Source of the DNA: Leptasterias polaris
Taxonomy: Eukaryota; Echinodermata; Asteroidea; Forcipulatida; Asteriidae
Assembly (NCBI GenBank): GCA_037783415.1
Contig: JAZGTN010000073.1
Coordinates: 1,612,001 to 1,676,000, forward strand
Reading direction: 5' to 3'
Length of the DNA stretch: 64,000 nt
The first letter of the stretch is position 1. Each line of letters opens with the position of its first letter. The translations under genes and the position numbers were made by a program. The notes beneath the pieces were generated by a model, which worked only from the letters and a program-made list of their open reading frames with translations, did not search any database and was not told where the DNA came from. Below are positions 1-13,800 of the stretch, piece by piece.

Positions 1-1199
1 CCAAACACTTAGAATTCCAACTGCATGTTTTTCATTGATCCTGTTGGCCTGAGACCTGAACTAGTTAGTATTAGTAACCTTATTGTGTTTAATATTAGGA
101 TCAGGCAAAAAAACAGTCCATCAGTTTGGGTGTTGAGTTACTGAATGGCGTTGGACAGAGAACTGCACTCATAAACTAGTCATGCTTTGTATGGGATCAG
201 GCAAACCACCATAATCAGAGCCCAACAATTTGGGTTTTGAGGTGTCATAGGGTGTTGGAGTCTGAATAGAGTGTAGCCTTTTGTCAAGGCCTTCGTGGCT
301 TGGACAGCTTCGTAGCGCCGTGATCTCAAGCGACTGAAATGGGAGACCACGCACGCGAGTGGCGAAGCCTCGTGGCCTTTTCCAACTTGTTTGCAGTTTC
401 TTATGTGTTTCTTTATAATCTCGCTTTCTGCTACCCAAACGTTAGCAAAAGTCCAAACCAATAAGCAGTAGTGATTTTATGGGGTCTGTTAACTTTATTT
501 CAGGTGAAAATATTTCTCTGGAGGTCTAGTATTGAGTGTTAATATTTTTATCAGTGAGCTGTCAGATTGAAACTAAATAATCTGACCCTGCCCATCGGCA
601 GCCTAGCTGTAGCTGACGCCTCAAAATCATTAACTAATAACTGATTTTTAAAAATCAAATATTTTAATTTGTTGTATAGTCCATCCTCATATATATAAAA
701 AAAAAAACATGATCAAATTCCCTTGTTGTCTGAGCAACTTCTTTCAGCTTGTTCAGCTGTGTGAATACTCAACCCCAATGCCTTTATTCATAATGACATG
801 TTTTTGTAGTATTCAGGCATGCAACTCTTCCGCGGATCGGCGGATTTCCGCTTTTGATAAAATGGAATACCGCCGTTACGAACAAAATCCGCGTAAAAAA
901 AAATCACGCTGCATGAAAAAAAAAAATCACGCTGAAGGAAACATTGCTTATTGAAAAGAAATAAAGGTTCAGGATTCTTAAAGTCTGGCTCCGCGGAAGT
1001 TTACACATACAAAAGCATTACACAGTCCAGACACAGACACAAGTTCTCCTCGTACAGCATACCTTCTACACTATTTTTTGCACAGTCTGGCTCCATAGTG
1101 TTTTTATTGCTATTTGTGTAAGGGGATGCGGCGGAAACCAGACGCTGTAAGAGTGCAAGTGAACCACGCGATCGTTAGGTGTTTGCTCGAAAAATAACG
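1..1199. other. Upstream region, no gene supported
   Basis: Two degenerate copies of a GGATCAGGCAAA block (near 101 and 194), then a repeat opening with GGCATGCAACTCTTCCGCGG at 822. Its end recurs inverted at 1257-1271. No reading frame resembled the missing USP48 N-terminus. Confidence 0.5.
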
Positions 1200-1213
1200 A
1201 TGGCGTCCACTAG
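1200..1213 (+). CDS. USP48: Candidate first coding exon of USP48 (ATG, 14 nt)
   Basis: An ATG in a good context (A at -3, G at +4) is followed by 11 nt and a GTAAG donor at 1214. Spliced to the acceptor at 1380-1381, it gives M-A-S-T-R-R-N-C-K-G, which restores the family's RRNCKG motif in the correct phase. Against it: the start would be about 40 residues shorter than in vertebrates. The exon also lies inside a repeat flanked by inverted copies of GGCATGCAACTCTTC (822-836 and 1257-1271), and its sequence resembles a piece of the MITE seen at 4526-4756. The true first exon may lie upstream of the window. Confidence 0.35.
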
Positions 1214-1381
1214 GTAAGACATCGTTGATCGGTAATTTTCCGCTTTTTTTTCGGCTGAAGAGTTGCATGCCTGAGTATTATGTCAAGGAATGGTTGCACA
1301 TTCTTTGTTTGTTCATAATGGAGACTTTGTTTGTAATTTTCAAACTTTTTTTCCCCGTCTCGATTCTTGAAAATGCGCCAG

Positions 1382-2616
1382 GCGCAACTGCAAGGGAAAC
1401 CCAAACTGTTTGATTGGTTTGGGAGAGAAAGAATGGCTCTGTGACATCGATGAAGATAAATGGCATGAAATCGAAGATCCAAACCTTGAGAGGAGACAGA
1501 AGGTTGGTAACATTTTCCTGGGCTTGCTTTCCAAGAATCTTGTAGCTTAGAAATTTCACTGGACCAGAGAATTTTGTTACAAGAGCTAACAAATTTTTGT
1601 TCAGGGTTTGAATATGGGGGAAGAGTCCACAAGACCGCAGGGGCTTGTAGCGCAGAAGTTTTACTGGACCAGAATTCTTTTTACAAGACAAGAATCAAAG
1701 TGAGAAAAGTTACATGACCAGAATCAAAATGAGAACACGGTTTGACAACAGTGAGCCGTTTAGATTGATCTCGTTATCTTATGTGGAAGTCAACCTCAAT
1801 ACTCAATTAAAGAAATCAGACTCTCAAGTCAACATTTGAAGATGACCTTTTCAAAGTTAAAAAGATTTTACGCTGTGAAGTGAATTGAAAAATACAAAAC
1901 TGCCGATCTTGTTCAGCCGTGAATTTACTTGCCTGATGCTCTGCTATTCTTCATAGATGCTGAGCTTTATAAGGGGTAGGTTTAGTGTAAGCAAGTTTAA
2001 AGTATACATTAGAAAATATACAATACATGCAATAAGTATGTGTTTGGAAAAACACTAGACAGCAAGACAGGTTCAGTTGTCTGGATACTGGACCAACACT
2101 GAAATTACTGGACTCTGGCCAGTAATCCAGTGATATTTCAAGTCCTACTCCTTCCAAATTGCACCTTGGGTATGAAGTCCCATGCTCACAGGGCTCAATG
2201 TTTACACTGGACCACAGGCTCAGGGCCGTTGTCTTTAGCGTCAGGGCTAGGACACCAGGCCAACAAGCCACTTTTCAGGAACTTTCAAATTCTTCAAGTC
2301 TTATTGTAGGGTGTTCTGGTGGTTTAGTCATCGGGGTGTTGGTTTGAGTCCCGGTCATGACGCATGTGTCCTTGAACGAGACACTTTGCTATAATTGCTT
2401 CTCTTCACCCAGGGGTATAAACGGGTACCTGCAAGGGTAGAGGTTGATATTGTGTTTGAAAAAGCCTTCGGAGCGCAACGGCTGCCCAGGGCTGTATACT
2501 CCCCAGGGAGCTGAGAAAGAATAAAGGAATGTTATTGGCCCAATGACCAGGGCACTAATGTAAAGCGCATTGAAACGTTATTGTAAAATGCACTATATAA
2601 GAACTAGTTACTTTTA

Positions 2617-2650
<34 letters not shown>

Positions 2651-5600
2651 CCCTGCTCTTCAATTTGACCTAAAAAACCAATGTGTTTTCTCCTTGGTAG
2701 GATTCCTTTGTTGGATTGAAGAACCTTGGTGCAACATGTTACGTCAATACATTCCTACAGGTAAGTGGTGGCATCGGTACTTCTCGGAAATAGTCAAATG
2801 GCATTGATTCAGCCTTGATTTCAATGTGGTGTGATGAACTTTTAAGGGCAATCAAATCAAATAACAAATTATGTCAAAGTTTGTTATAGTTTGATGCATT
2901 TTACGATCAATTTTTCATGTTGGATGCTTCATGGGTAATTCTGAAGTATTTTATGTTATTATGTGTATTTGAAAAGCAATCTAAAAAAAAAACCCCCGAA
3001 CAAAGATATTGACAAAATAGGGAGACCGCCAACATAGGGCTAGATAGCTCAGTTGGTAGAGCGCCGGCACGTTAAACCGGAGGTCATAGGTTCAAATCCC
3101 TCTCTAGTCAATTTTTCTTTGTTCAACCCAAAATCATTTAAGAAAAACAAAAAATTACCCGGTCAGTTTCCCTAGTGGTTTATTATTTAAAAAGAAACTT
3201 GTGAACGATTAGTTAGAAAATCTTTTGTATTGTCTGGATTAGTTATTCACCCTTAGATAATTTTTTTTTTTTTTACCTGTAGGTGTGGTTTCATAACAGA
3301 AGTTTCCGCAGAGCGCTGTACAAGTGGCAACCGTTGCAGTTATGTGCATCGTCAAGTACAAACGTTCAATCAGGTATATTTGGAGTCTTTAAATCTTACT
3401 TCCTGACTAGACAGGCCACTAAAGCTTTGCCTACTGGGTTTATCAACTGTCATTTAACATAACGTTACCGCTTTCACGAAGAGCCTCTTATAAATGTCAA
3501 AAAGCGTGATTGAGATTTACGTTTTACACGTCTCTTAGCTTAAAGGCACTGGACACTATTGGTAATTACTCAAAATAATTGTTAGCATAAAAACTTACTT
3601 GGTAACGAGCAACGGAGAGCTGTTGATAGTATAAAACATTGTGAGAAACGACTCCCTCTGAAGTTAAGTAGTTTTTGAGAAAAGGGTAATTTCTCACTCA
3701 AATAATAAAAGACTTCAGCGAAGCCTTTTATTATTGGCATCTGAAAGCACACAAATTTGTACAACAAGGGTGTTTTTTCTTTAATTATATTCTTGCAACT
3801 TCGATGACCAATTCAGCCCAAATTTTCACAGGTTTGTTATTTTATGCATTTGTTGGGATACACCAAGTGAGAATACTGGTCTTTGACAATTACCAAACGT
3901 GTCCAGTGCCTTTAAAACTGCAAATCTGCAAAATTAAAGCCTTGGTTTGCAGTTAAGACCTCTAACGATTCTGTAAAAATTTAACATCTCTGTTGATAAA
4001 CTTAGAGGATTATGTCGTCATGATCTAAGCAGGCCTGTGGCTGTACATGGAATACAAACCCTCACCCAGTTTTTGCATGCGCGCCCGCTCTCTCCATAAA
4101 TTTGATAATGCGTGTGCAGTCACTGGGTGAGAGTTCATAATTCCATATACAGCCACAGGCCTGCTTTGATCATGACGGCACAGCCCCGGTAAGCAGCTGG
4201 AATAAAATGGGCCCAGCGGATTGGTAATAACTGAAGTTTGATTGAATGTTACAGCAAGCGGTGGATCCAGTGAGCCTCTGACACCAACGTGTAACTGCAG
4301 CCATTTACAGTTACTCTTTGCTTTGCTTCAATTCACAAACAGAAGGTAAGCCATTCAATGACAGGCCTGTGTTCTTCCTTGTAGTAAAGATGAGGGCCGT
4401 CTCCTTGGAACCTCTTTGAGGATAATCAAGATTTGCCTGTAACTTTTCTAGTGACTGGCCAGCAGGACCAGTTAGCTTGTCATTTCGCTAGTCTGTCAGC
4501 CTTTTCACTAGTCCGTAGTTCAAGAAATAGATAGGTTGCAGTATGACGTAAGTCGGCCATCTTTACGGGCAATTTGGAACACACAGTCATGCGTTACGCG
4601 TGAGAACGGCGTGCAGGACGCGCACTTTTCACCAAACTCATTGCATGATTGGTTAGTGAATGACGCGGCTGCGTTAATAATTTGAGCGCTTGACGCGCCT
4701 GCAAGCCAAAATGCGATTTGCCCGTAAAGATGGCGTCTACTGGGAACTATCTATAGGAATGCTTTTCAACACTGGACTAGCCAGCCGGAATACTTGGAGT
4801 GAATTTTGACTGGTCCTCGGGGTGTTTTAACTAGCATTTGGCTAACGGACCACTGTTAAGGGAGAGTGCTGATTATTCCAATTTCTGCTTGGGGCAAATT
4901 GGTACCTATGAGGGCAGAGATAGTTTTTGTAAAAGATGCCTTTGAAAAATTAAATCACAATTTTTTTGTAAAAACTGACAAGTGTACTATGGAACAAGAA
5001 GTAGCCAAAACCTTGTTGAAAAAACCCCCAGATGAGCACTTGTGACATAGTGACTTTACAAACATTGTTATCCTTGGGACCGTCCCATTTTGGGGGAGAA
5101 TAAATAGCCTGGGACATTTACATTGACTGTCAAATTCAAAATGGTTATGTTTGTTAACGTCTGTTTTATGGCAGGTATATTGACCCTTCTGGACTTGTTA
5201 ATTGCCTTGGGTTGGATGCTGCATTACAACAGGTATGAGCATGTAGAGTCAGGCCTTGCCCGTAAGCTTTTTTAAAAAGTAGCCGACTCTCCTCGAAAAC
5301 TGGGTTTTACTTGCCCCCAGGAAGTTTTAGCAGCCTAAATTTCAAAACATGTCTTGTCAAAACATTATCTTTGAGATATATTGATTAATGGTAAAGATCA
5401 CGACCAGTTTATTGGTCAAATGAAACTACATGAACTCACTCAAAAATATATTTACACATTTCAGGAAGTTTTTTGCTTGTGGAAGATTAAGGACTAGTTT
5501 GTCAATTTCCAACACCTTGGGGAACTTATATTGACCGTTCAATTTCAAACCATGTTATATGTGTGTATTAATTTGTTTATGAATTATTAAACTAACCTAG

Positions 5601-8600
5601 GATGCACAAGAGTTCAGCAAGCTGTTCATGTCCTTACTGGAGGAGACATTGTCACAACAAACACATCCGGATGTACGCAACATCATCCAGCAGCAGTTCT
5701 GTGGCCAGTACGCGTATGTGACAAGGTAACTATTGGCTGCAATAGTAATGATATGAGTGTACATTTATAATGTACCAGTGCAGAGGTCATGGGTTCAAAT
5801 CCCACCCAAGTTGCCTGCTTGGAAAGCACTGACTTTTGACTCCGTTCACCTGGGACCAATTTCATTGCTCTGCTTACCACACTAAATGAATTAAATTTAT
5901 TAAAGGCACAGTACACGTTTGGTAATGACTCATTATGACTTTGGGTAGTATAATGAATTTTGAGAAACTTTCAACTTAAGAAGTACTACGGTTATGGGAA
6001 AAATATATCACTTTATTCCCCAAAATTTGAATCTGAGAAGCATTTCTGTCAGAAACGCTTCTCAGACTGTTTATTCCTATGGGGAATTTTCTTCCAGCGT
6101 GGAAATATTCGCTCCGGTTTTTCGGTGATATCTCTAAAACGCGACTACCTTTTGAAGTGAAATTTTCACAGGTTAGTTTTATTGTATGCATGTACCTACA
6201 TTTATATAGGATTAACACAATCAGTAGGCTCCAATTACCAAACGTATGCAGCACCTTTAAACCATGGTTTGATTTTCATGTTCCCACATCAGGTGTAATA
6301 ACTGTGGCCATGGCTCTGAGAGACCATCAAAATTCTACGAGTTGGATCTGAACATTAAAGGCCATCGGGAGCTTAGAGAGAGTCTTGGAGAGTTTCTTCA
6401 GGTTAGATAATATCTTATTGCTTTCTGTCATTCAAGGAGATGTAAACTTAGTTTCTGTTCATGCCTTAATGGTGTGTCATGGCGGAGCAGTTCAGCACAA
6501 CGGACTTGATTTCTAGTGGCTTAGTCATTGGAGTGTGGATTCAGAACCCAGTCATGACACTTGTGTCCTTCAGCAGGACACTTAACCATAACTTGCTTCA
6601 CTGTTCCCAGGTGTATAAATGTTGGATTAACCCCTTAGCACTAATGTAAGCTGCTTTCAAGATTGTATGTTCCATCTTCACAGCGCCTCGATCTGGCACC
6701 TAGGATTTGTGTGCTATATAAAAACCTATTACTATTATTATGCTCCCAATGGAGTTGAGAAAGTTTGAGTAATGGTCTAAGTATGCCTGATGAACAGGGA
6801 TGATGATGGGGTGAGGTTTGCGGTGACACCATGTGGAAATCTCTTTTTGAGTAGTGTTGGTTCTGAAAAGAACTGGTGGTTGAAAACTCAACGTTTCGAT
6901 CAGTATGCTCTGATCGTCTTCAGAAGAAAGCTGAGAAAGGGATGATGATGTTGTGAAGCGCCTTGATCTAGCTGCTAGGCTGTGTGCGCTATATAAGAAC
7001 TCGATATTATTAGGTACTACAGACTAGGTAGTTTGGCTAGTGTGTGGCCTAAATCCTCTTATTTCCTCTTCTCTTATGTAAGTCACTACACACCAAACCG
7101 ATTGGAATGCCTGACCCTGTGACAATCACTTGTTGTTTTGGCCTGCTGGCCCCAGTCCTTCTGAATCTTTCTTCTCCTTGGGTGTCATGGCCGAGTGGTT
7201 AAGAGCATTGGATTCAAGTTCTGGTGGTTTAGTCATCGGGGTGTGGGTTCGAGTCCCGGTCATGACTCTTGTGTCCTTGAGCAAGACACTTTGCTATAAT
7301 TGCTTCTCTTCACCCAGGGGTATAAATGGGTACAACCTGCAAGGGTAGAGGTTGATATTGTGTTTGAAAAAGCCTTCGGAGCGCCATCACGGCAGCCCGG
7401 GCTGTATACTCCCCAGGGAGCTGAGAAAGATTAAAGGAATGTTATTGGCCCAATGACTAGGGCACTAATGTAAAGCGCATTGAGACGTTATTGTGAAATG
7501 CGCTATATAAGAACTAGTTATTGGTCTCCGTGTAATTCCAGGCTTGCTGTACTGAGCATACTTTGTAAACGCAATTCCTTGTTAAGCGTCCCAGTCTTTA
7601 AAACTCCCCTATGGAGACCTTTTGTTTTCCCCTTTTTGGTTTTGTTCTATGTCTCCATAAGGGAACGAATATTAAAACACTGACAAACGAACCCTGCCTG
7701 TACTTACATGCATATACATGTACATGTAGATCTGGCAAGTCAAACAAAAGACTCCCCAAGGTTAAGATTGTTTTGGTTTTTGGCAAATATCAGCAAGCAA
7801 TAATTCGTCTGTCACTTATCCACAAAGCTGCTCTTCTTTCTACCATCCATGATTTTTCTTCATGATGTTTTTATTTGGTCTGCCTCCAGGATGAGCATCT
7901 TGAAGGAAGCAATCAGTATTTAAAGGTTAAGATTGTTTTGGTTTTTCGCAAACAGCAGCAAGCAATGATTGGTCTACTACTTTTCCACAAAGCTGCTCTT
8001 CTTTATACCATCCGTGATGATTTTTCTTCATGATGGTTTTATTTGGTCTGTCTCCAGGATGAGCATCTTGAAGGAAGCAATCAGTATTTAAAGGTTAAGA
8101 TTGTTTTGGTTTTTCGCAAACAGCAGCAAGCAATGATTGGTCTACTACTTTTCCACAAAGCTGCTCTTCTTTATACCATCCGTGATGATTTTTCTTCATC
8201 ATGTTTTTATTTGGTCTGCCTCCAGGATGAGCATCTTGAAGGAAGCAATCAGTATTTAAAGGTTAAGATTGTTTTGGTTTTTCGCAAACAGCAGCAAGCA
8301 ATGATTGGTCTACTACTTTTCCACAAAGCTGCTCTTCTTTATACCATCCGTGATGATTTTTCTTCATGATGGTTTTATTTGGTCTGTCTCCAGGATGAGC
8401 ATCTTGAAGGAAGCAATCAGTATTTATGTGATTGTTGCAAGTCCAAGCAGAATGCAACCAGACGTATACAGCTCCTCTCTCTACCTCCAGTCCTGAACAT
8501 CCAGTTACTTCGATTCATATTTGACAGGTAATATAACATTAACAACAATAATATTATTCACTTGTTATGCAAACTTCTCCGGTCAGGATGCCTGTACACA

Positions 8601-10876
8601 AATAGAACAACTCGTCGGCTCAGAACTATAAGGTCATTAACGGTAATTTCGAATTTGTAATGATCAAAAGGTTATTAAATAAAAAATGTGAATAATTTGA
8701 AGAAAAAAAAAATCAAAACCAACAAATTCATGATTTACTTCCAAACAAATACTTTGAAGACCACTCACTGATCAATAAATTCCATTTACCAGGAGCACCA
8801 AAATAGGCAAAACAATTTTATGAAACGCATACAAACTGCACTAATGACCTTATAGTTCTAAGCAGATGAAATTTAAAAATACAATTAGTAAATGAGGCTT
8901 AACCAGCTAATGCTGGGGATCTTTCATATTTTCCCTTCAGCTCTGATTGAATTATTTTCTCGGAAGTGGCAGATTAATTTTTCTTTGAGAGAATCGCTGG
9001 CACAAAGAAATTATGACTTAAAGGGGGGGGGGGGGGGGTATAGACCATGTTACCTTTGTTTACAGAAATAGTGACCTTGTACATTCTAATGCATTTCCTG
9101 ACAGGCAAGATACTACACAGGCCATATGGGAACATTTACATTTTGTGTAATAATTTTCACATAAATTCAAGAGTTACAAAAGCAACAGCTGGACAGCTTT
9201 TGAGATGTCCCCCCCTTTCTTCATATCAAAAGTTGAGAAAAATCAGACAGTGCAATCTCCATAAAACATAAGATTTATTGTATTCTTCCATTGAGCTGTG
9301 TGCAAACTGTGCCTGCATGAAGTCCAGGCTCTGTGGCTCTTTTGTAAACATGTGATGTCACAGGTCACTTGGTCTATACCTTTGGTAATTACTCCAAAAC
9401 TAAATGACCATAAAAAACTTACTTGGTAGGAAGCACTGCAGCTGTTGATAATGCGGCTCTAGAGAAAGGGATTTCAAAAAAGTTTCAATCTGAGAAACAT
9501 TTCATGCAGGGTCTCCATCATAGCCAATTGTTCTCGGTTGAGGTTCTACCAACAAGCATGATCCTGTTGAATTGACCTTAGACTGGGTGTGGTCTGCTTG
9601 AAGGCAATAAGCCCTTGGAGAAAGGTGCTGGGCCGGTCCATTCAGAATCTTGAACACAGTAAGACAAATCTAATACAAGATGCTCCTGCGTCTCCGCTTA
9701 TTTTCAGACAAACAGGAACCAAAAAGAAGTTGAATTCCTTCATCCAGTTTCCAGAAGTTCTAGATATGACACCTTATCTCCCAAAGGAAGGTAACATAAT
9801 CTTCTTGAAGTCTTTCGAACAATAACATAATGTGGGGGTAACTCAAGTCTGATCCACAAAATACCACACTGCAGGCTTGTGTGTCTATCATTTAAAACCA
9901 CAGTGGATGGTCTTGAGTTGTCAAACAGTAGGAGGGTTAAGGCTGTTTAATTTCAAAGTAGAAAAAGCATCCGCTGGTTCTGACAGTGGACATTTCCCAG
10001 ACTTCATTATCGACTTTATGTTTTTCTTATCCTCCATTAGATCAAAATATTACAATCTATGACCTCACAGCTGTCTTAATACACCGTGGTCCTACAGCCT
10101 ACTCGGGTCATTACGTTGCCCATATTAGGGAGGAAGGGGTGTGGCATAAGTTCAACGATGAGGAGGTGGAACGAATCGAAGGGAGGAATCTGAAACTTGG
10201 CTCAGAAGATGACCTTCAAGGTATGTAGTGGTTTTCTTTTGTAACGTCTTTCAGGTTTTATGTTTAAGATGATGCCATGGCACTGTTTTGAACAGTCAAA
10301 TTGTAAACAATTTGTGTGTACTCCATCATCAAATCGGTTCAAAAATCTTTGACAAAACTTATACTATGCCCAATATGTGGCAGTGGGTGGTCCCCCCCCC
10401 CCCCAATGTTACCATACTTTAATTTACTTGTTTCCTCTCGTACAGAAGTACCCCCCTAAAATTCCTGAGATTCCCACAAAACATTGAAGACACAATAAGT
10501 GGGGTGGGTACACCATGCCACATATCAACAACTAACAAAATAAAGAGTGAAGATTATTTTTTTAATTAAACAAATGCATGTCTGAAGAATTGCCTTAAAA
10601 CCTAAAGTCTTGTCTTAATCATTTTAAACTGCAGTGTAGATAGAAACGCACAACACTGGGGGAACAACAACAACAATTCCTCTGGAGCATTGCTTCTGGT
10701 ATGGACGTGATAATCAGTCGGCGTTCAGATTGACACTCACCAATTTTGTCTTTCCAATAATTATCGATCCTGTACAGATAGTGGTGTTAATAAACATGGG
10801 AAACGACCCAAGAACCTCAAAGGATTTCATGCCTCTAAGAATGCTTACATGCTTGTGTACAAGAGAAGAACACCAG
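1382..10876 (+). CDS. USP48: USP48 catalytic (peptidase C19) portion, exons from RNCKG to AYMLVYK
   Basis: These eleven exons encode the papain-fold USP domain. Numbering from the candidate start, the nucleophile is Cys58 in GATCYVN (exon 2701-2760). The catalytic His is His319 in AYSGHY, and the third polar residue is Asn334 or Asp335 in HKFNDEE, both in exon 10041-10220. The [14 protein letters not shown] box is split across exons ending 5232 and starting 5601. Two CxxC pairs, CNNC in exon 6293-6401 and CDCC in exon 8394-8527, match the zinc-finger-like fingers subdomain. All catalytic positions are present, so the enzyme should be active. The donor after 6401 is GTTAGA, weaker than its neighbours and next to the intron that holds the pseudo-exon array. 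Confidence 0.93.
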
Positions 10877-13800
10877 GTTGGTAGATACTTCATTCGCCTC
10901 CTCCCTCCAACGCATTCTCTCACCTTAAACTTAAATGAGCCTGTTTTTTTACACTGGGAAGTCACTGGTTTTCTGAAAGGTTTGCTTTAACGTTGACTTC
11001 CATTCCAAAGTACAAGCTTCAGAGAATCCAAAACTCAGCTGCTAGATTGGTGACACGTGCTCAAAAGCGTGACCACATTTCTCCTATTTTGCATGATTTA
11101 CATTGGCTTCCGATAAAATACCGTATTCAGTATAAAATACTTTCATTAACTTTCTTATGTTTGCAAGGTTTGGGCCCTACTTATCTCCAAGACATCATCC
11201 AAAAATATCATCCAGTTCGTAATCTTCGCTCAAAATTCAAGTCTCTCTTAGTATGTCCCTCGAATTTCACTAAATTTTATGGGGCCAGAGCTTTTGCAGT
11301 AGCAGCAGCAGAATTATGGAATAGTCTTCCTGACAACATAAAACAAGTGCAAACAGTGAATTCTTTTAAGACGAAGCTAAAAACACATTTATTTTTGCAA
11401 TAGCCTCCAGTATGTCTTACTGTGTCAACTAGTTTTTTTCATTCATGTACTTACTTGTCTTTTTGTCTTACTTTAATTTCTCTTCTATTTTTCATCTCAA
11501 AGCGCATAGAGACTTCCCTGTGAATGTGATATGCGCTATACAAGAATGGTTCATTATTATTATTATTATTAAAGTACAAAAGTGATGGTGTTTGTGTCAC
11601 ACCACCCAATTTTAGTCAGAATCAGATTCTGTCAAACAACCCATTAACTGATTTTGGATGAACAAAATATAATAAAACGTTCTGGATATTTCTGTGACAG
11701 ATATGCAAGTTTTAAGGGAGTGTAGAAAGAAATGCTTACACCATAATCTGGTCCCTTAAGAGTGTTCCCCGGCCAAGCGGTTCAGAGGATCCAACTCAAG
11801 TTCCGATGACTTGAGTCATGGGAGTGTGGGTTCGAATGCTGGTCAGGACACTTGTGTCTTTGAGTATAACCGCTTCTTATCTCTTCGGAGTAAGTGGATA
11901 CCTGCGAGGGTAGAGATTGTTGTGAACATTTTACAAGTAACCCTTGCACCAATTTGGCTGCCGGTGCTGCATACTCCAAAGGAGTTGAGATGGTTGCAGA
12001 GATGCTTAGGCCCAATGTACAATGGTATTGTAAGGTGCTTTGGTACAATGTTTAAAAAGCATATAATAATTGCCTGTTTGTTATATTATAAGGATTTTTT
12101 TCTGTTTGTAGAAACTCAACCTGATACTTCTCAGCTAGATGCAATTTCAGAGGCGACGTTACCCCCTTACCTACAAGCCCTCATCAAACAAGATAGACAA
12201 CAGTTTGAAGAGTGGGCTATGGACATGACCAACATGCGAGAAAAGAGCATTGCTAATGGCAAAGCTAGACACGAAGAGGTGACTAGACTGTATCTGATGC
12301 TGCCGCCAAAACCTGGTAAGCCAGAGTGTTTGGTCTGTAAGAATCTTAAGTGATTAAAGTTTCACAAAGAGAGCTGAGATTGGTAGACGACATTAAGACC
12401 AGGTTACTTTAAAAACTGTTGAAGCTATTATAATTGCATACTAATCTGATCTTACTGAACTGTGGATTTTTTATTTGTTGAAGCTTTCAATATTTGCATG
12501 TTCATTTTGTTGAAGGGGAACCAATGAATGGTTGCATTCTGATTGGTTGAAGCTATCATATTTGCTTATTCATATTCTTGTAGAATAATCTTAAACCTAT
12601 AAATAGCTGCATTCTGATTGGTTGGAATTTGTTTGCATATTCATCAGGTTGCGCAAGAAATCTTTGAATGGTTGCAATCTCATTGGTTGAAGGTTTTGAT
12701 ATTAGCATATTTAGCTACACTTGCTTTCTGATTGGTTTGAGCTTTTAGTTTTTGCATATTCATCTTGTTGCAGGAAAAACCTGTGAATGGTTGCACTCTG
12801 ATTGGTTAAAGCTTTTGATATTAGCTTATTTAGCTATATTAGCCTTCATGTTGCAGGTGAAACTTATAAATGGTTGCAATCTCATTGGTTGAAGCTTTGA
12901 ATATTTTGCATAATCATCTTGTTACAGGAGAAACCTATGAATGGCTGCGTTCTGATTGGTTGAAGCAGTGGCTAAATGCTGACAACTCCACCCCTTGCAA
13001 ATCAATTGATAACAGTGACCTGCTCTGTTTTCATGGAAACCTGGATCCAGATAAGATTCAAGACGTCAAGCGAGTAACCCAGGAAGCTGTAAGTAAACTT
13101 AGTAGAAATCTCCAGAAGCAGAAACACCTTTTGGGGTGAATTTCAAGTTTAAGTTACAATACCCCTCATGAAGTATTTCCAATGGTTATCTATTCGAGAA
13201 AGAATTCTTTTCAAGGGTATTTTACTTGGTTTATATAACATTGATCAACCAGTCACCAGAATACATCCTATACTGTCCTCAACAACATCAACCATCTCGG
13301 CATAATCTCTGCTCCAATTTGGATTCTCTCAGTTTAACACCCCCAGAACTCACAATCATTCTGGACACAGACCATTCACAGTCTACGCTGCTAAGGAATG
13401 GAACAATACCCCCACACATATTTAGTCGGCTAGCTCAAATGAACAATCAAAACAACTACTTAAAACCTACCTTTTCCTTAATATTAAATCATTTGTTATT
13501 CCTCTGCGTGTTTTCTTCCGATTCACTTGTTAGCACTGTGATTCTGTTTACAAAGTAGAGTGATTCAGATGCTTGGTGTTATCGTTACTATTACAGGCGG
13601 CGGTACTTCTGTCCAAATATGGAGGTGGTCCTAGCCTTACGGCCAACAACCTTTGCCTGAAATGTGTTCGTGAACAATGCCACCTGATGAGGCTGAAGAC
13701 AAACCTCAATGAAGATAGTAAATTTGTTGCTGGGGCAACCAAGAATAAACTAGAACCAGGGTGAGTGTTATACTATATGTGGTCCACACAAACAAATAAC

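Noticed and set aside
709..954. 81-residue open frame upstream of USP48 as its N-terminus
   Set aside because: Lysine runs arise from poly(A) tracts; no similarity to the USP48 N-terminus and no usable donor.
3038..3110. Functional tRNA-Asn gene
   Set aside because: The T stem has several mismatches, the second copy is decayed and both lie in a longer shared repeat.
7890..8369. Protein with repeated [12 protein letters not shown] units as a separate gene
   Set aside because: The unit is 168 bp, divisible by three, so the array stays open. It is a duplicated piece of USP48 intron plus exon, not an independent gene.
10993..11403. 136-residue open frame as a host gene
   Set aside because: It is the conserved tail of a non-LTR retrotransposon, truncated and ending in a LINE-type 3' UTR and ATT repeat.
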